Part shown: positions 35,690 to 47,492 of the stretch, in pieces
Numbering within the stretch: the stretch's first letter is position 1
Layout of the letters: every line of letters starts with the position of its first letter
NCBI RefSeq assembly: GCF_014696065.1
Contig: NZ_JACJPL010000022.1
Coordinates: forward strand, 124,001 to 188,000
Direction of reading: 5' to 3'
DNA from: Leptolyngbya sp. FACHB-261
GTDB taxonomy: Bacteria; Cyanobacteriota; Cyanobacteriia; FACHB-261
Length of the DNA: 64,000 nucleotides
Translations under genes and position numbers: made by a program
Notes under the pieces: model-generated
Seen by the model: only the letters and a program-made list of their open reading frames with translations
Database searches by the model: none
What the model was told of the DNA's origin: nothing

Positions 35690-38600
35690 TTAGGTTTCAG
35701 CAACCAGTCGGTAACTGGCAATCTGCCAGGGTTGAATGCCTGGGTCCTGCTCCAGTGAATACAGAGATCGCTCCATCAGGTCCACCCGTTCGGCTAGCCG
35801 CAGCGGCAAAGGGCTAGTGAGCACCAAGCGGGCCGGTCGCCCCTGGCTCTCGTAGCAGCGCAGAATAAAGCTATTGGGGTCATCTTCAGCCTGCTTGAGG
35901 GTCATCAGGACCAAGTTATCTGCCCCTAGGTCCAACAGGCTAGCCTGATCTGGCAATTGCACCTGCCCTGTCAGAGAGGCTTCGACTGCTTGGGACTGAG
36001 CGGGAGTTTCAGCTTGATGGAGAGGTGCATTGAGTTCCTGCCCTCGCTGCACAACCTGCGCCGTTTGCCAGTTCCCAGGATGAGGGTAAAGCATATAGTC
36101 AAAGGGTGCATGAACTCCCTGGTCTGCTTGGGGATCGGGCCATTCTGGACCCCGCAGCAAGGTCAGCCGGATTTGACTGGGTTTGCAGTCGTAGCCATAT
36201 TTGCTGTTATTTAGCAGGCTGACGCTGTAGCTACCGTCGCTAATGGAAGCCCAGCGCAGGGCTGGCACCTCCCATTGCGCTTTCTCCGCTGGGGTCTCGG
36301 CCTTGGTCGAGCGCTCAATCACGCCGCAGGGGATTTCGTAGCTTGCCCGGTCACTGCTAGTTGCGAGGGGAAAAGCTGCTTTGACCAGCACGTGCTTTTC
36401 CTGCCAATCAATGAACTGCGTACTAATTTTCAGACCACGCGAACCCGGAGCCAGATAGTAGCGCTGGCAGAACTGCGATTGTCCAATGGCACGATGCACT
36501 TCAATGCTTTCAGGGCTCAGGCGCTGAGGCGGTACTAGCAACTGGGCAGCCGGTAAAGGATGCTGCTCGTAGTTAGGGTCAATATTCCAGGCATCCCAAT
36601 ACTGCCCTTCATCTTTGAAGGCTTGCAACTGATTGCCAGGACCGCTCAGTACCTCGCGCTGATGGGTTTTGTCAAAAACACTGCTCAAATTGCCGGTTTC
36701 AGGATCAACCCTGACCCGCAAGAATTCGTTTTCTAGAATCAAGTCTTCTAGAGCTAGATTTGTTGCGTTCTCAAAGCTCTCGTTGCCCTCGTTATGCGAG
36801 GAAACAGGCGATAAGGCTGCATAGCCGATTGCAGGAATCGAAACTTGGTTGCCCTCCAGCCATTCCGATCGCTCCCAGTTGAGAGAATTGAAAACCAGAC
36901 GTGAAGAAGGGGCAGCAATATGAGCCGCAATCGAGGCTAGAGAATCTGAGAGAATTTGCTGGGCTGTCTGCTCCACTGCCTGCCATTCCCGGTCGGCATC
37001 ATGATAAACCTGAGGAATCGAAGAACCCGGCAAAATGTCATGGAACTGGTTAAACAGCAGCTTTTTCCAGGCAGTTTCTAGAGCCTGTTTCGGATAGCTT
37101 CTTCCAGAAACTAGTGAGGCCAGGGACGCAAAGATCTCAGCTTGAGCTAGCAGCACTTCACAGGAGCGATTGGCTCGTTTTTGAGCGGCTTGCGTCGTGT
37201 AGCAGCCGCGATGAAACTCCAAATACAACTCACTATTCCAGATCGGAAAATCTGAGCGGGACTGCTGTAATCGATCTAAAAAGACTTGGGCAGTGGTGTG
37301 CTGAATAGTGGGGAAGAGGGGCGATTCTTGCCATTGACGTGCCGTCTCCAGCATGTCCCGAGTGGGACCGCCGCCGTGGTCGCCAACCCCTGGCATCCAG
37401 AGCGTGTCAGCAAAGCCTAGTCGCTGCTCATGTTGACAGGTCGACTCGGCCATTTTGACCGGCTCAATTTGCTGGTTCACCAATGGGCTCATGTAGCTAA
37501 AAATGCGAGAGCCATCGGGAGCTTGCCACCAAAATGCAGTGTGGGGAAACTGGGTCGTGTCGTTCCAGGTCAGCTTCTGCGTGACAAAGTAATCGAGCCC
37601 CCCTTGCTTGAGAATCTGTGGCAATTGCCAAGTAAAGCCGAAGGTATCCGGAACCCAGGCCACTTTGACCTCAATGCCAAACTTCTCCCGGCAATAGCGC
37701 TGTCCGTAGAGCACCTGTCGCACCAGCGCTTCCCCATCGGGCAAGTTCAAATCAGGCTCTACCCACATGCCGCCCACCAGTTCCCAAGTGCCCTGACGAA
37801 TTTGCTCTTGGATCTGTGCGAACAAATCAGGACGGTGCTGTTCCACCCACTCGTAAAGAGCAGGCGTAGAGTGACAAAAAATTAATTCGGGAAAGTCTTT
37901 TTGCAAATTCAAAACCGATTTGAACGTGCGTTCGGCAGCCTCCCAAGTTTCTGCCACAGGCCACAACCAAGCCATATCTAGATGCGCATGTCCCAACAAT
38001 GAACAGGTGCGTTGCTTCAACCATTCACCGAAAGGAGCAAGCTGTTGGCGCACAGTCGCAAGTGAAGCCTGAAAACGCTCCGGTTCAGCCTGAAGGGACT
38101 TCCAGTCAATTCGCTGCACAGCTCGCTCTAGCTCGGCCACACGCTTAGGCTCAGCTGCTTGAAGATAATTGCCCAGTACTGACAATTCCGCCGCTAGCAT
38201 TCCTGGATCGACTTGAGGGGCAGACGCAGCAAAATTAAGCTCAGAACGCACCAAAGCGCCATCCACATGTGCCGGGCTAGTCAAGCGCAGGACCACAGTA
38301 ACGGCTCGTCCGGGCTGCACCGTCCCCAGAGGAATGCGTACGGTACTGTCAAACAGGTCCCCTTCCTGTACCAACCGACCGTCAACGTAGACCTGAGCGT
38401 GTTCCGCCCACCAAACCAGGCACAGCCGCGCCATGCAACCGCTGAGAGGATAACCCTCTAGCTCCGTCGGCCAGATGAACGTTTGCCGCAACCATAGGGG
38501 CTTACGAGCTTTCGGCCAGCTAAGATGCTCTCGGTCGTTGGGTAGCGCTAGTGGCCAGTCTGCGTCTCGATAAGCGGCATCTACCACTGGATACACAGGG

Positions 38601-38719
38601 CAGTCTTTTTGGCACTGTCGCCAATGCTGTTGAACCGAAACCTGGCTCAGAGCCGTGAGGCGCGTAGCAGCTTCCTGATAGGTCATGCGCTTCAGATGCA
38701 GTACAGACTCAAAACTCAT
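35690..38719 (-). CDS. Alpha-mannosidase, glycoside hydrolase family 38
   Basis: 1009-residue zinc hydrolase that removes alpha-linked mannose. An N-terminal ~220 residues include a beta domain (WAEHAQVYVDGRLVQEGDLF). The catalytic barrel starts with the zinc motif GHAHLDMAWLWP, and the nucleophile Asp is in VPDTFGFTW. VGDHGGGPTRDM and NQFHDILPGSSI complete the family pattern, followed by the long beta-rich C-terminal half. There is no signal peptide, so it is cytosolic and may recycle internal mannosides. Divergent from an unknown gene across 74 bp. Confidence 0.94.
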   Translation of the reverse strand: MSFESVLHLKRMTYQEAATRLTALSQVSVQQHWRQCQKDCPVYPVVDAAYRDADWPLALPNDREHLSWPKARKPLWLRQTFIWPTELEGYPLSGCMARLCLVWWAEHAQVYVDGRLVQEGDLFDSTVRIPLGTVQPGRAVTVVLRLTSPAHVDGALVRSELNFAASAPQVDPGMLAAELSVLGNYLQAAEPKRVAELERAVQRIDWKSLQAEPERFQASLATVRQQLAPFGEWLKQRTCSLLGHAHLDMAWLWPVAETWEAAERTFKSVLNLQKDFPELIFCHSTPALYEWVEQHRPDLFAQIQEQIRQGTWELVGGMWVEPDLNLPDGEALVRQVLYGQRYCREKFGIEVKVAWVPDTFGFTWQLPQILKQGGLDYFVTQKLTWNDTTQFPHTAFWWQAPDGSRIFSYMSPLVNQQIEPVKMAESTCQHEQRLGFADTLWMPGVGDHGGGPTRDMLETARQWQESPLFPTIQHTTAQVFLDRLQQSRSDFPIWNSELYLEFHRGCYTTQAAQKRANRSCEVLLAQAEIFASLASLVSGRSYPKQALETAWKKLLFNQFHDILPGSSIPQVYHDADREWQAVEQTAQQILSDSLASIAAHIAAPSSRLVFNSLNWERSEWLEGNQVSIPAIGYAALSPVSSHNEGNESFENATNLALEDLILENEFLRVRVDPETGNLSSVFDKTHQREVLSGPGNQLQAFKDEGQYWDAWNIDPNYEQHPLPAAQLLVPPQRLSPESIEVHRAIGQSQFCQRYYLAPGSRGLKISTQFIDWQEKHVLVKAAFPLATSSDRASYEIPCGVIERSTKAETPAEKAQWEVPALRWASISDGSYSVSLLNNSKYGYDCKPSQIRLTLLRGPEWPDPQADQGVHAPFDYMLYPHPGNWQTAQVVQRGQELNAPLHQAETPAQSQAVEASLTGQVQLPDQASLLDLGADNLVLMTLKQAEDDPNSFILRCYESQGRPARLVLTSPLPLRLAERVDLMERSLYSLEQDPGIQPWQIASYRLVAET

Positions 38720-38793
38720 CTGACGTTAAGATTGAGGGCATCTCAACGGTATTGCAAACCCTTGCGGCTTCTTAGCTTGCTGCGAATTTCTTC

Positions 38794-40596
38794 ATGACTC
38801 CTCAGCCTTCTTCGTCAGGCCGATTTCAGAGCAAATTATTCAACGCCCTTCACTGGCGCTGGCCTGCTCGCGTGGTTGACCAACTACGAACAGGAAGCCG
38901 TTGGCTAGCCTGGCATGCTCAAACAGCCACCGTCATTGCGGCTCAAGTGCTGCTTTACCCGGTCTACCTGGTCTACCAGGGCGGTCGTCAGCTGTATCAG
39001 CAATTGACTCCCCTGCCTGCTCAGGACCGCAAAGCTGTGGCTCTGCCCGCTGCAGATAGTGTGCTGAAAAAAGTCCAGTGCCAGACTGAAGCGCTTGAGA
39101 CGCTAAGCTTGCCCCCAGAACAATCTGGTGCAACCCCCTGTAACCTGGCGGCGGATTTGCAAACGCGACAACTGGTGCTGGTATCTTCTGAGGGCAAGCA
39201 GTTTGACCTGCTGACGCCCGAGCAGCAGCAGCAGTTTCGTCAGCTGATTGCCCTGGAAGTTGCTGAGTACCACCGGCGGCAAAAATCAGCTCGGCGAGCT
39301 TTGCAAGTTTCGGCACCGGTAGCAACCTCACTGACATTGCCAGAGACACCAACGGAGACATCAACGGAACTAGAGCCAAGTTCCGGCAACCCAATAGCCG
39401 CCATAAGGTCTGCGCTGCCAATGCCAGTTCAGGTTCCAGTTCAGGTCTTCAAGCAACTGATGAGCTGGATGCAACGCGGGCCAGTTGCCAGAGCTGTGGA
39501 TTTGTTCGGGGAGCAGCAAGTTCCTGTACAAGATCATCTAGTTGAGGCTCTTTCCGCTCAAAACCAGAGCTTAAACCAGGAGCACACAGGCCAGGAGCCC
39601 CCAAGACAAGATCAGAACGAGCTGGAAGTGCCTGGAGGTCAACTGGTTCATAAGGTCAGAGGCTGGGTAGAACAGGTCGCTAAACCCCAGCTGGTTGCCA
39701 AAGCTCATTTAGCCAAAGCCAATCTAGTTGCCAGAGTTAGTCTTAACAAACCGAACTTGCCTGGCTGGGTGCAAGGATTAGCACTGCCTAAAGCACCGGC
39801 TTGGCTAGCCCCTAATCCCTCGGCTCCCTTAACTCAACTTGACCCCAAAAATAACCCTGAGCTAGAGATTGAGCTAGGCCAGGGAACACAGCAGCCTGAT
39901 GCCAGCTACATCCGTGGCCTAGTAGAGGCTGCGCTGCGCTATTTCATGGGTCTAGCTGCCCGACGACGTACCCTCGCAGCTTCAGTTCAGCAAGCTCTCT
40001 CTGGTCTGGGTGGATCCAAGCTCTTGCCCTTGGGAGCCGAGCCAGATCCCTGGTTGAGCATGGCGGATTTATTTGTTGAGCCAGTTGCTGAACCAGTTGA
40101 ACCAGGGTTCCAGACTGAACCGGTGGCTTGGGGTGAACCATCTGCAACTCAGGCCACGGCTCAAGCCAACGCCCAGCCTGTACTAGCCCAACCCGTACTA
40201 GTTGGTGCAGCGACGCTAGAGCGACCTCGGCTAGCCGGACCGCAAAGGCCAGCCTTGAGTGGTCGGGCAACCAAACGTCCTGCGGCTCCTTTGCAACGGC
40301 GTGAGGCTGCTCAACCGCTAAACAAGACTAGCCAGACTAGCCGGACCCGGCAGACCTCGCTGGTGCGTCCCAAAGTACAGGTTCAACAGCCTGTGGTCGC
40401 GACTCAAACCAAAACAGCCTCCCCAGAGATCGACCGCGATTGGTCCCCTGATTGGATCGAGGCTCAAGCAACCCTGATGGGCTATGTCAAAAGCCCCTTT
40501 AGTCGCTTACTGGACTGGATCGACCAGTGGATCGCGAAGTTAGAGTCGCGCCTGCTGACCCTATTGGACTGGCTACGTGCTCAGTTCTGGCCTTAA
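38794..40596 (+). CDS. Large cyanobacterial protein of unknown function
   Basis: 600 residues, not assignable to a named family. A hydrophobic segment near residues 45-70 (ATVIAAQVLLYPVYLVYQGG) may dip into a membrane. The middle is low-complexity, rich in Pro, Gln, Val and Ala, with a repeat-like stretch (PQLVAKAHLAKANLVARV). Conserved-looking islands are DPWLSMADLFVEP (~415) and the C-terminus (WIEAQATLMGYVKSP, then Trp/Leu-rich amphipathic helices LLDWIDQWIAKLESRL). It ends 13 bp before a pentapeptide gene and is probably cotranscribed with it. A scaffold role is possible but not shown. Confidence 0.75.
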   Translation: MTPQPSSSGRFQSKLFNALHWRWPARVVDQLRTGSRWLAWHAQTATVIAAQVLLYPVYLVYQGGRQLYQQLTPLPAQDRKAVALPAADSVLKKVQCQTEALETLSLPPEQSGATPCNLAADLQTRQLVLVSSEGKQFDLLTPEQQQQFRQLIALEVAEYHRRQKSARRALQVSAPVATSLTLPETPTETSTELEPSSGNPIAAIRSALPMPVQVPVQVFKQLMSWMQRGPVARAVDLFGEQQVPVQDHLVEALSAQNQSLNQEHTGQEPPRQDQNELEVPGGQLVHKVRGWVEQVAKPQLVAKAHLAKANLVARVSLNKPNLPGWVQGLALPKAPAWLAPNPSAPLTQLDPKNNPELEIELGQGTQQPDASYIRGLVEAALRYFMGLAARRRTLAASVQQALSGLGGSKLLPLGAEPDPWLSMADLFVEPVAEPVEPGFQTEPVAWGEPSATQATAQANAQPVLAQPVLVGAATLERPRLAGPQRPALSGRATKRPAAPLQRREAAQPLNKTSQTSRTRQTSLVRPKVQVQQPVVATQTKTASPEIDRDWSPDWIEAQATLMGYVKSPFSRLLDWIDQWIAKLESRLLTLLDWLRAQFWP

Positions 40597-40609
40597 TCAA
40601 CGCAAAGTG

Positions 40610-41089
40610 ATGGCATCAAGTCCTGATGGAGCTGTGGGCCTCGCCTTTCTAGAGCGCAGTGCTGAGCAAAAACAACAACTTCTGCGTGAGCTAGGCATGG
40701 GGCGCTATGCCCAGCTGTTACTTGCCCTCAGTCGCCCTACACCAGAAAATTTGGCCTGCCTCGAACGGTTTCTGCTCCAGCCGCAACGGGCAAAGTTTCC
40801 TGACTTGCGTGGTGTCGATCTGGCTGGAGCAGACTTGCGTCGGGCAAATTTGATCCGGGCAAATTTAACTAATGCGCTGCTTCAAAACGCCAATTTAGAA
40901 GCAGCTGATATCATCTTGGCAAGCCTCCAGGGAGCCGATCTGCGTGGGGCAAACTTGCGGGAGGCAACCCTGAATGAGATCGATTGGCACTTGTGTCAAG
41001 TAAGCGGTGCTGACCTATCTCCCGGTAAAGGGCTGACAGCCGCAGAACAATCCATGCTACGCCGGCAGGGCGCTCGGATTGACTTATAG
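40610..41089 (+). CDS. Pentapeptide-repeat protein, short
   Basis: 159 residues from ATG 40610 (a GTG at 40577 would overlap the previous gene). An N-terminal helical part (~1-65) is followed by about 12 A(D/N)LxX pentapeptides (LRGVDLAGADLRRANLIRA and on), forming a short right-handed beta-helix, then a C-terminal cap with LSPGKGLTAAEQSML. It is 13 bp after the 600-residue unknown gene, probably in one operon. Function unknown. Confidence 0.85.
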   Translation: MASSPDGAVGLAFLERSAEQKQQLLRELGMGRYAQLLLALSRPTPENLACLERFLLQPQRAKFPDLRGVDLAGADLRRANLIRANLTNALLQNANLEAADIILASLQGADLRGANLREATLNEIDWHLCQVSGADLSPGKGLTAAEQSMLRRQGARIDL

Positions 41090-41149
41090 TCGCTGCGCTG
41101 CTAAGGGTTACCTTGCTAAATAAGCTACTGGAGGTAAGGGCTAACTAGC

Positions 41150-41554
41150 CTAGTGGGCGTTGGGCTGCGTGGGCGAAGGATGGTTACTTAGCCAGTGCGC
41201 GACTCGCTCTTCTAGCTGCTCGATATCAATTGGCTTAGAAATATAGTCATTACAGCCTGCGGCTAAGGCTCGCTCTCGATCGCCCTTCATCGCATGAGCC
41301 GTCACTGCAATCACCGGAATTGCGGCGGTGTCTTGATCTGCTTTAAGGCGGCGAGCAATCTCCCAGCCATCAATCTCTGGCAACGATAAATCTAGCAGAA
41401 TCAGATCCGGCGTTTGCTGCTTCACCCATGCTAGAGCGGACAGGCCATCGTCCACAGCCGAGACCGAGTACCCCGCATCCCTTAAGACATGCTCCAGGAG
41501 TACCTGGTTGTCCATTGCATCTTCAACAATCAGGATTTGTCGGGGCGTAGTCAC
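41150..41554 (-). CDS. Single-domain response regulator
   Basis: 134-residue CheY-like receiver without an output domain. Acidic pocket EDAMDN near residue 11, phospho-acceptor Asp in LILLDLSLPEIDGWE, Thr in VIAVTAHAM, and Lys in YISKPI. This form is used in phosphorelays or as a diffusible signal. It is divergent (208 bp) from the hybrid kinase at 41763, which lacks a separate partner, so the two may work together. Confidence 0.9.
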   Translation of the reverse strand: MTTPRQILIVEDAMDNQVLLEHVLRDAGYSVSAVDDGLSALAWVKQQTPDLILLDLSLPEIDGWEIARRLKADQDTAAIPVIAVTAHAMKGDRERALAAGCNDYISKPIDIEQLEERVAHWLSNHPSPTQPNAH

Positions 41555-41762
41555 TAGATCAGCACGAGGGTGAATTTTACAATCATCGTTTTAGAGATCG
41601 CGTACCTGCAAAGGCAGAATTGCAAACTTGATGTTAACAAATTGCCTCTAGATTTGGATAGTTGCAGAGGCTAAACCACAACATTAGAGCCTAAAAACAT
41701 TGGCATAAGGACATAGAGCCTAGAACTCTAGGATCTATCGTTCTGGATATGTCACGAAGATT

Positions 41763-44234
41763 ATGCTTCTTATACATTTATTTATATTCAAAGGACAAGT
41801 CCTTGGGGAATTGACGCTAAAGCGTCTGCTTTCGATTCGGTTGTTGCGATTCCCTCGAAGAACTATGATGACTGCTTTTGTGGGCACAGGAAGCCAGCAG
41901 TACGCCAGCGGACGTATGATCTTCGGGTTGAGCGCTGGCTCTTTGCTGTCTGTTCTAGCAGTTGGGAGCCTATTACTCGATCCAGCTGCTCAGGAAATAG
42001 CTTTGCTATCCCTGTCGGGCAGTTTGCTCTGTATGAGCATGATGGCTCCCTGGTCAATGCTGGGGCTTGGTTCATCCAAGCCTGCCCATGATTTAGCTGA
42101 TCTATTTGAACAACTGGCCGATGGTGTATTGCTCAGCGATCCTCAGGGACGGGTGTTGCGTCTCAACTCGGTGGGGCGTCGCATCCTCAATCTCAACGAC
42201 AGCGAGAGCACTTTCAAAGCTCAACCACTATCCCAGCCGATTCCTCTAACTGAACTGCTAGGTTCCTGCAACCTACGCACGCTCAATCAGCAGGCCCTGC
42301 CTTTAGAAGCACTGTCCCTGAATCAGGCGTTGAGCACGGGACGCACCATTGAGCAAGACTGGCTGCTGCTAGGTCCAGAGATGGAGAACCGAGTGATCAG
42401 TTCTCGGGCTGCGCCTCTGATCAACCAGAAAGGTCAGATCTGGGGAGCAGTAATGACCTTCCGAGAGGTGACTGAATCCTATCAGCGGGAGCGCATCATT
42501 CGAGATGCCAACCGGGTCATGGCCCAGCAGCAGAAACGCATGGCCATTTTGCAGAATCTCACCAGTCTGCTCAATCAACACTTAGGCAACCTGGCTATTC
42601 TGCTAGAGGCCATTGTCAATTCGGCTAGTGAAGCTACTGACCGGGCTGAATTCTCGGTGTTGCTGCTCTACAACCAGGAAACCGCCCAGCTTTCTCTAGC
42701 GGCGGCTCGGGGTCTCCCCGAGCCGCAACCCGGCGAGCCCGCTTGGATTGACCGGGTTTGGAAGTATGACCAACAGAGCCTGCTATACCAGGTCTTTGAG
42801 CGAGGAGAGCCGGTACAGTTGCGTCCCCAGCACAACCAGCTGACTGGGCTGCCACCCGTGGCAGCTGCTCTGTGTGTACCGGTGGAATCTAGTCATGCTG
42901 GAGCTTTGGGCGTTTTATTAGTAGGCTACAGCGACGCTCAAGATGTGGACCGACAAGAATTGATCGGCCTGTTGTGCGCCTTGGGCGGTCAGGCTGCAAC
43001 GGCCATCGAGAATGCCCGACTGATCAATGCCTTAGAAGCCAGCAACCTGGCACTGGAGCGTCAGCGCGCCCAAATCGAGGCTCAAAACACGCAGCTGGTA
43101 GAAGCCAACCGCTTGAAGAGCCAGTTTCTAGCCAGCATGAGTCACGAACTCCGGACTCCCCTCAATGCGATTATTGGTTTCTCTCAAGTCCTACTACGTC
43201 AGCGTCGAGACCCTCTAACCCCTTCGCAATCAGACCTACTGGATCGAGTGCTACGCAACGGCAACCATTTGCTCGATCTGATCAACGACGTGCTGGACCT
43301 GAGCAAGATCGAGTCAGGACGGCTAGAACTGCAACCGCAAGACTTTTGTCTAGCAGGGCTAGTACGCTCCGTTTGTGACAGCTTTGATGCCCTAGCTCAA
43401 AGCAAACAACTGCGGCTAACGGTCACGGTTGAGCGCGAACCCTGTCTGCTCTACCATGACCCCTTGCGCTTACGGCAGATCCTCACCAATTTGGTATCGA
43501 ATGCGCTCAAGTTCACTGATACCGGCGAGGTTGAGATCTGTCTGGAGACCAGTGGAGCTTTGGCAGAGCAGGTGATTCTGACCGTGCGGGACACAGGCAT
43601 TGGCATTAGCCCGCAGCATCAAGCCACCATCTTCGAAGAGTTTCGCCAAGTCGACCAGTCCTCAACGCGGCGTCACGGCGGCACTGGCTTAGGCTTAGCG
43701 ATCACCCAACGGCTGGTGGTACTGATGGGCGGCACGATTGAGGTCGAGAGCACTCTAGGGCAGGGTTCAACTTTTACAGTCAGACTACCCTACCGTCTGC
43801 CTTACGAGCTTGACCCGGCTTTGCCATCCCTGCCAGTGCTTAACCTAAGCACCGCAACGCCAATGCCAGCCTCACCCAAAGTTTTACTCCTGGATAACAG
43901 TCTAGATTTGGTAAATATCCTGTGCGAGGCGGGTTATCAAGTATTGAGGGCTGACTCAGCTGAGGAATGCTTGCAGCTAGCGCAGAGCCAGTCTCCTATC
44001 TTGGTTCTGTTAGACCCGGCGCTACCCGGCTTGGATGGTTGGCAGGCTCTCTACCGTCTCAAGCTCAACCCCCCAACAGCGCAAATCCCGGTGATTTTGA
44101 TTAGCCAAGCCGAGAACTCAGGCCTCGGTGCCACCTTAGGTGCCTCAGATTATTTAATGAAACCAATTAGAACGCAGGTCTTGCTGACTGCGGTTGACCG
44201 TTGGACTGGTAGTCGCTCTCCTGGTGTAGGCTGA
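41763..44234 (+). CDS. Membrane hybrid histidine kinase (PAS-GAF-HK-REC)
   Basis: 823 residues. Two hydrophobic helices (~52-95) are followed by PAS (~112-240), GAF (~270-430), HisKA with His461 in [13 protein letters not shown], HATPase_c ([18 protein letters not shown]) and a C-terminal receiver with Asp in [13 protein letters not shown]. The first acidic pair of the receiver is weak (LLLDNSLD). The N-terminal ~34 residues before MMTAFVG may be untranslated; ATG 41865 is an alternative start. Divergent from the single response regulator. Confidence 0.9.
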   Translation: MLLIHLFIFKGQVLGELTLKRLLSIRLLRFPRRTMMTAFVGTGSQQYASGRMIFGLSAGSLLSVLAVGSLLLDPAAQEIALLSLSGSLLCMSMMAPWSMLGLGSSKPAHDLADLFEQLADGVLLSDPQGRVLRLNSVGRRILNLNDSESTFKAQPLSQPIPLTELLGSCNLRTLNQQALPLEALSLNQALSTGRTIEQDWLLLGPEMENRVISSRAAPLINQKGQIWGAVMTFREVTESYQRERIIRDANRVMAQQQKRMAILQNLTSLLNQHLGNLAILLEAIVNSASEATDRAEFSVLLLYNQETAQLSLAAARGLPEPQPGEPAWIDRVWKYDQQSLLYQVFERGEPVQLRPQHNQLTGLPPVAAALCVPVESSHAGALGVLLVGYSDAQDVDRQELIGLLCALGGQAATAIENARLINALEASNLALERQRAQIEAQNTQLVEANRLKSQFLASMSHELRTPLNAIIGFSQVLLRQRRDPLTPSQSDLLDRVLRNGNHLLDLINDVLDLSKIESGRLELQPQDFCLAGLVRSVCDSFDALAQSKQLRLTVTVEREPCLLYHDPLRLRQILTNLVSNALKFTDTGEVEICLETSGALAEQVILTVRDTGIGISPQHQATIFEEFRQVDQSSTRRHGGTGLGLAITQRLVVLMGGTIEVESTLGQGSTFTVRLPYRLPYELDPALPSLPVLNLSTATPMPASPKVLLLDNSLDLVNILCEAGYQVLRADSAEECLQLAQSQSPILVLLDPALPGLDGWQALYRLKLNPPTAQIPVILISQAENSGLGATLGASDYLMKPIRTQVLLTAVDRWTGSRSPGVG

Positions 44235-44481
44235 CATCCCTGGTCCTGTCTTGTAACTCTGAGGGTAGACTATCAAAGGATTGGCGCAGGCAGTTAGCGA
44301 CTAATTAGATAGTATCTACCATCACCTAACTGGCCTAGGCTCACCCTAAACGCCAGATGCACAACACTAAATAAACTCAGTCTTTCGATATGTAGTGCCC
44401 AGCACCTTGAACCGCTATTGTTTGCCTTGATAATTCGCATGGCGATCTGCCACTGCCTTAAGTTCGCTTACAGGATTTAGC

Positions 44482-44694
44482 ATGAGCCGCAGTACCCTGC
44501 TAGTAATCTGTCTTAGTTTTGGCGGTGTGGCCCTGACTTTATTGTCCGATTCAGGTCCAAGCCCCTGTTGGGCAGCTTGTGGCGCATCGGTGACGCTGGT
44601 TAGCACAGCGGCAATTCTAGAACGCTATAAGCCTGCCCCAGTGCAAGCCTCCGTCTCTTCTGAGCCTGAGTGGGGCAGCTCCTCAGATTGGTAA
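44482..44694 (+). CDS. Small membrane protein of unknown function
   Basis: 70 residues with two hydrophobic helices (LLVICLSFGGVALTLLS and CWAACGASVTLVSTAAIL) and a short acidic tail (EPEWGSSSDW). AGGA precedes the ATG with 6-nt spacing. It may be a two-helix inner-membrane or thylakoid hairpin. No family recognised. It precedes ahcY by 85 bp on the same strand. Confidence 0.6.
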   Translation: MSRSTLLVICLSFGGVALTLLSDSGPSPCWAACGASVTLVSTAAILERYKPAPVQASVSSEPEWGSSSDW

Positions 44695-44716
44695 CCCTCT
44701 GCGCTCTCGTGTTCAT

Positions 44717-44736
44717 CAGTTACAGTCAGTTACAGT
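44717..44736. repeat. Exact 10-bp tandem duplication before ahcY
   Basis: CAGTTACAGT at 44717-44726 and 44727-44736, 44-63 bp upstream of the ahcY start. Confidence 0.75.
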
Positions 44737-44755
44737 AGGTCATTGCACCCCTTGA

Positions 44756-46057
<1,302 letters not shown>

Positions 46058-46100
46058 GCCTGAAATCCTTCTAAGCCTCTAGCATCGCCTTTAGGCTCAA

Positions 46101-46170
46101 AACCTCCATCTCTTCAGATTGCTTCTACCAAATTTGGTCAGAGCTTGTTTGAGAGATGGGGGTTTTGTTC
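46101..46170 (+). terminator. Terminator of ahcY
   Basis: AACC-T-CCATCTCT (46101-46113) pairs with AGAGATGG-G-GGTT (46152-46164), followed by TTGTTC. The loop contains a second small palindrome ACCAAATTTGGT (46127-46138). Confidence 0.75.
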
Positions 46171-46172
46171 TA

Positions 46173-46288
46173 ATACCAATTTTCTAAATGAGAGCTACCA
46201 ATCGAAACCCCACTACCTGCGGCTTCTCCCCTTGCTAAGGGGAGGTTGGGAAGGATCAATGAGTAGCGATTAAACAGTGGGTTGGTAT
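46173..46288. repeat. MITE-like intergenic element
   Basis: A 116-bp element bounded by inverted ATACCAA (46173-46179) and TTGGTAT (46282-46288). It contains an internal hairpin CTCCCCTT-gct-AAGGGGAG (46226-46244) of a kind common in cyanobacterial intergenic regions. No ORF. It sits between ahcY and the VWA gene. No flanking target-site duplication could be identified with confidence. Confidence 0.5.
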
Positions 46289-46301
46289 AACTCATGGTTA
46301 T

Positions 46302-47486
46302 TTAGCGCCTAGTCACAATGTCGTGAGTTGAAGCCCATTGCGAAATGTCTTGGCGACTAATTGCTGCTGCCATCAGTTCGGGAAATAGTTCTGGCGTACA
46401 AGCGAAAGCTGGAATACCCCAGCTTGCAAATTGCGCCGCGACATTGTGGTCAAACGATGGAGCTCCATCGTCGTTGAGGGCGAGCAGGGCAACCATTTGC
46501 ACCCCAGACCCTAAGAGCATAGCCACCCGTTTGAGCATCTCCTCCTGGTTGCCCCCTTCGTAGAGGTCACTGATTAACACCAAAATCGTTTCCTGAGGCT
46601 GCCGAATTAAACCCTGACAGTACCCCAGCGCCTGGTTAATGTCGGTACCGCCGCCCAATTGGGTGCCAAACAGAACCTCGACCGGGTCCTGCAATAGCTC
46701 CGTCAGGTCAACTACAGCGGTGTCAAAAACTACGAGACGGGTCTGCACGGCAGGGAGTGAAGCCAACACCGCCGCAAAAATGCTGGCGTAGACAACCGAG
46801 GTTGCCATTGAGCCGCTTTGGTCTACACAGAGCACAATGTCTCGTAGCGCCGAGCGTTTACGCCCATAGCCGATGCGAGTCTCTGGAATAATCGTGCGGT
46901 ACTCGGGCTGGTAGTGCTTGAGGTTAGCTCGGATCGTGCGGTGCCAGTCAATTTCGTTGTGCCGCGGCCGACGGTTGCGGCTGGCCCGGTTGAGGCTACC
47001 CATCACTGCCTGCCGCATTGGGCTAGCAAGCTTGCGTTCTAGTTCTTCAACGACCCGGCGCACCACGAGTCGCGCCGTTTCCTTGGTCTGGTTGGGCATA
47101 ATGCTACCCAGAGCGACTAGATTAGCCACTAAATGCACGTCCGGCTCCACAGCCTCTAGCATTTCCGGCTCCAAGAGCATCTGCCGCAGATTTAACCGCT
47201 CCAAGGCATCCTGCTGCATGATCCGCACCACGGAGCTGGGAAAGTAGGTACGGATATCGCCTAGCCACCGGCTGACTTTGGGCGCAGAACTGCCCAAGCT
47301 GCCCTTGCGATTGCCAGGATCCGAACCATAGAGTGCTGCCAGTGCTTGGTCCATCGCCAAATCAGTTCCCTCTAACGCAATCCCCAGCCCGTCACAGTCT
47401 TCTGCCGCACTACCCGCACTGTTGGCCCCATCCTGACCCAAAATCAGTCGCCAACGTCTTAGCCGCTCGGTCTCAAAGTTCTGCAC
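46302..47486 (-). CDS. VWA-domain protein (CoxE-like)
   Basis: 394 residues. The N-terminal helical part (1-~210) is followed by a von Willebrand factor A domain with an intact metal site: DQSGS at 222-226 (DxSxS) and GGGTD at 278-282. CoxE/YehP-type VWA proteins act with MoxR ATPases to load metals or remodel partner proteins in the cytosol. It is the last gene of a five-gene operon; its GTG start lies 6 bp after the DUF5682 stop. Function of the operon is unknown. Confidence 0.88.
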   Translation of the reverse strand: MQNFETERLRRWRLILGQDGANSAGSAAEDCDGLGIALEGTDLAMDQALAALYGSDPGNRKGSLGSSAPKVSRWLGDIRTYFPSSVVRIMQQDALERLNLRQMLLEPEMLEAVEPDVHLVANLVALGSIMPNQTKETARLVVRRVVEELERKLASPMRQAVMGSLNRASRNRRPRHNEIDWHRTIRANLKHYQPEYRTIIPETRIGYGRKRSALRDIVLCVDQSGSMATSVVYASIFAAVLASLPAVQTRLVVFDTAVVDLTELLQDPVEVLFGTQLGGGTDINQALGYCQGLIRQPQETILVLISDLYEGGNQEEMLKRVAMLLGSGVQMVALLALNDDGAPSFDHNVAAQFASWGIPAFACTPELFPELMAAAISRQDISQWASTHDIVTRR

Positions 47487-47492
47487 GCTCCA

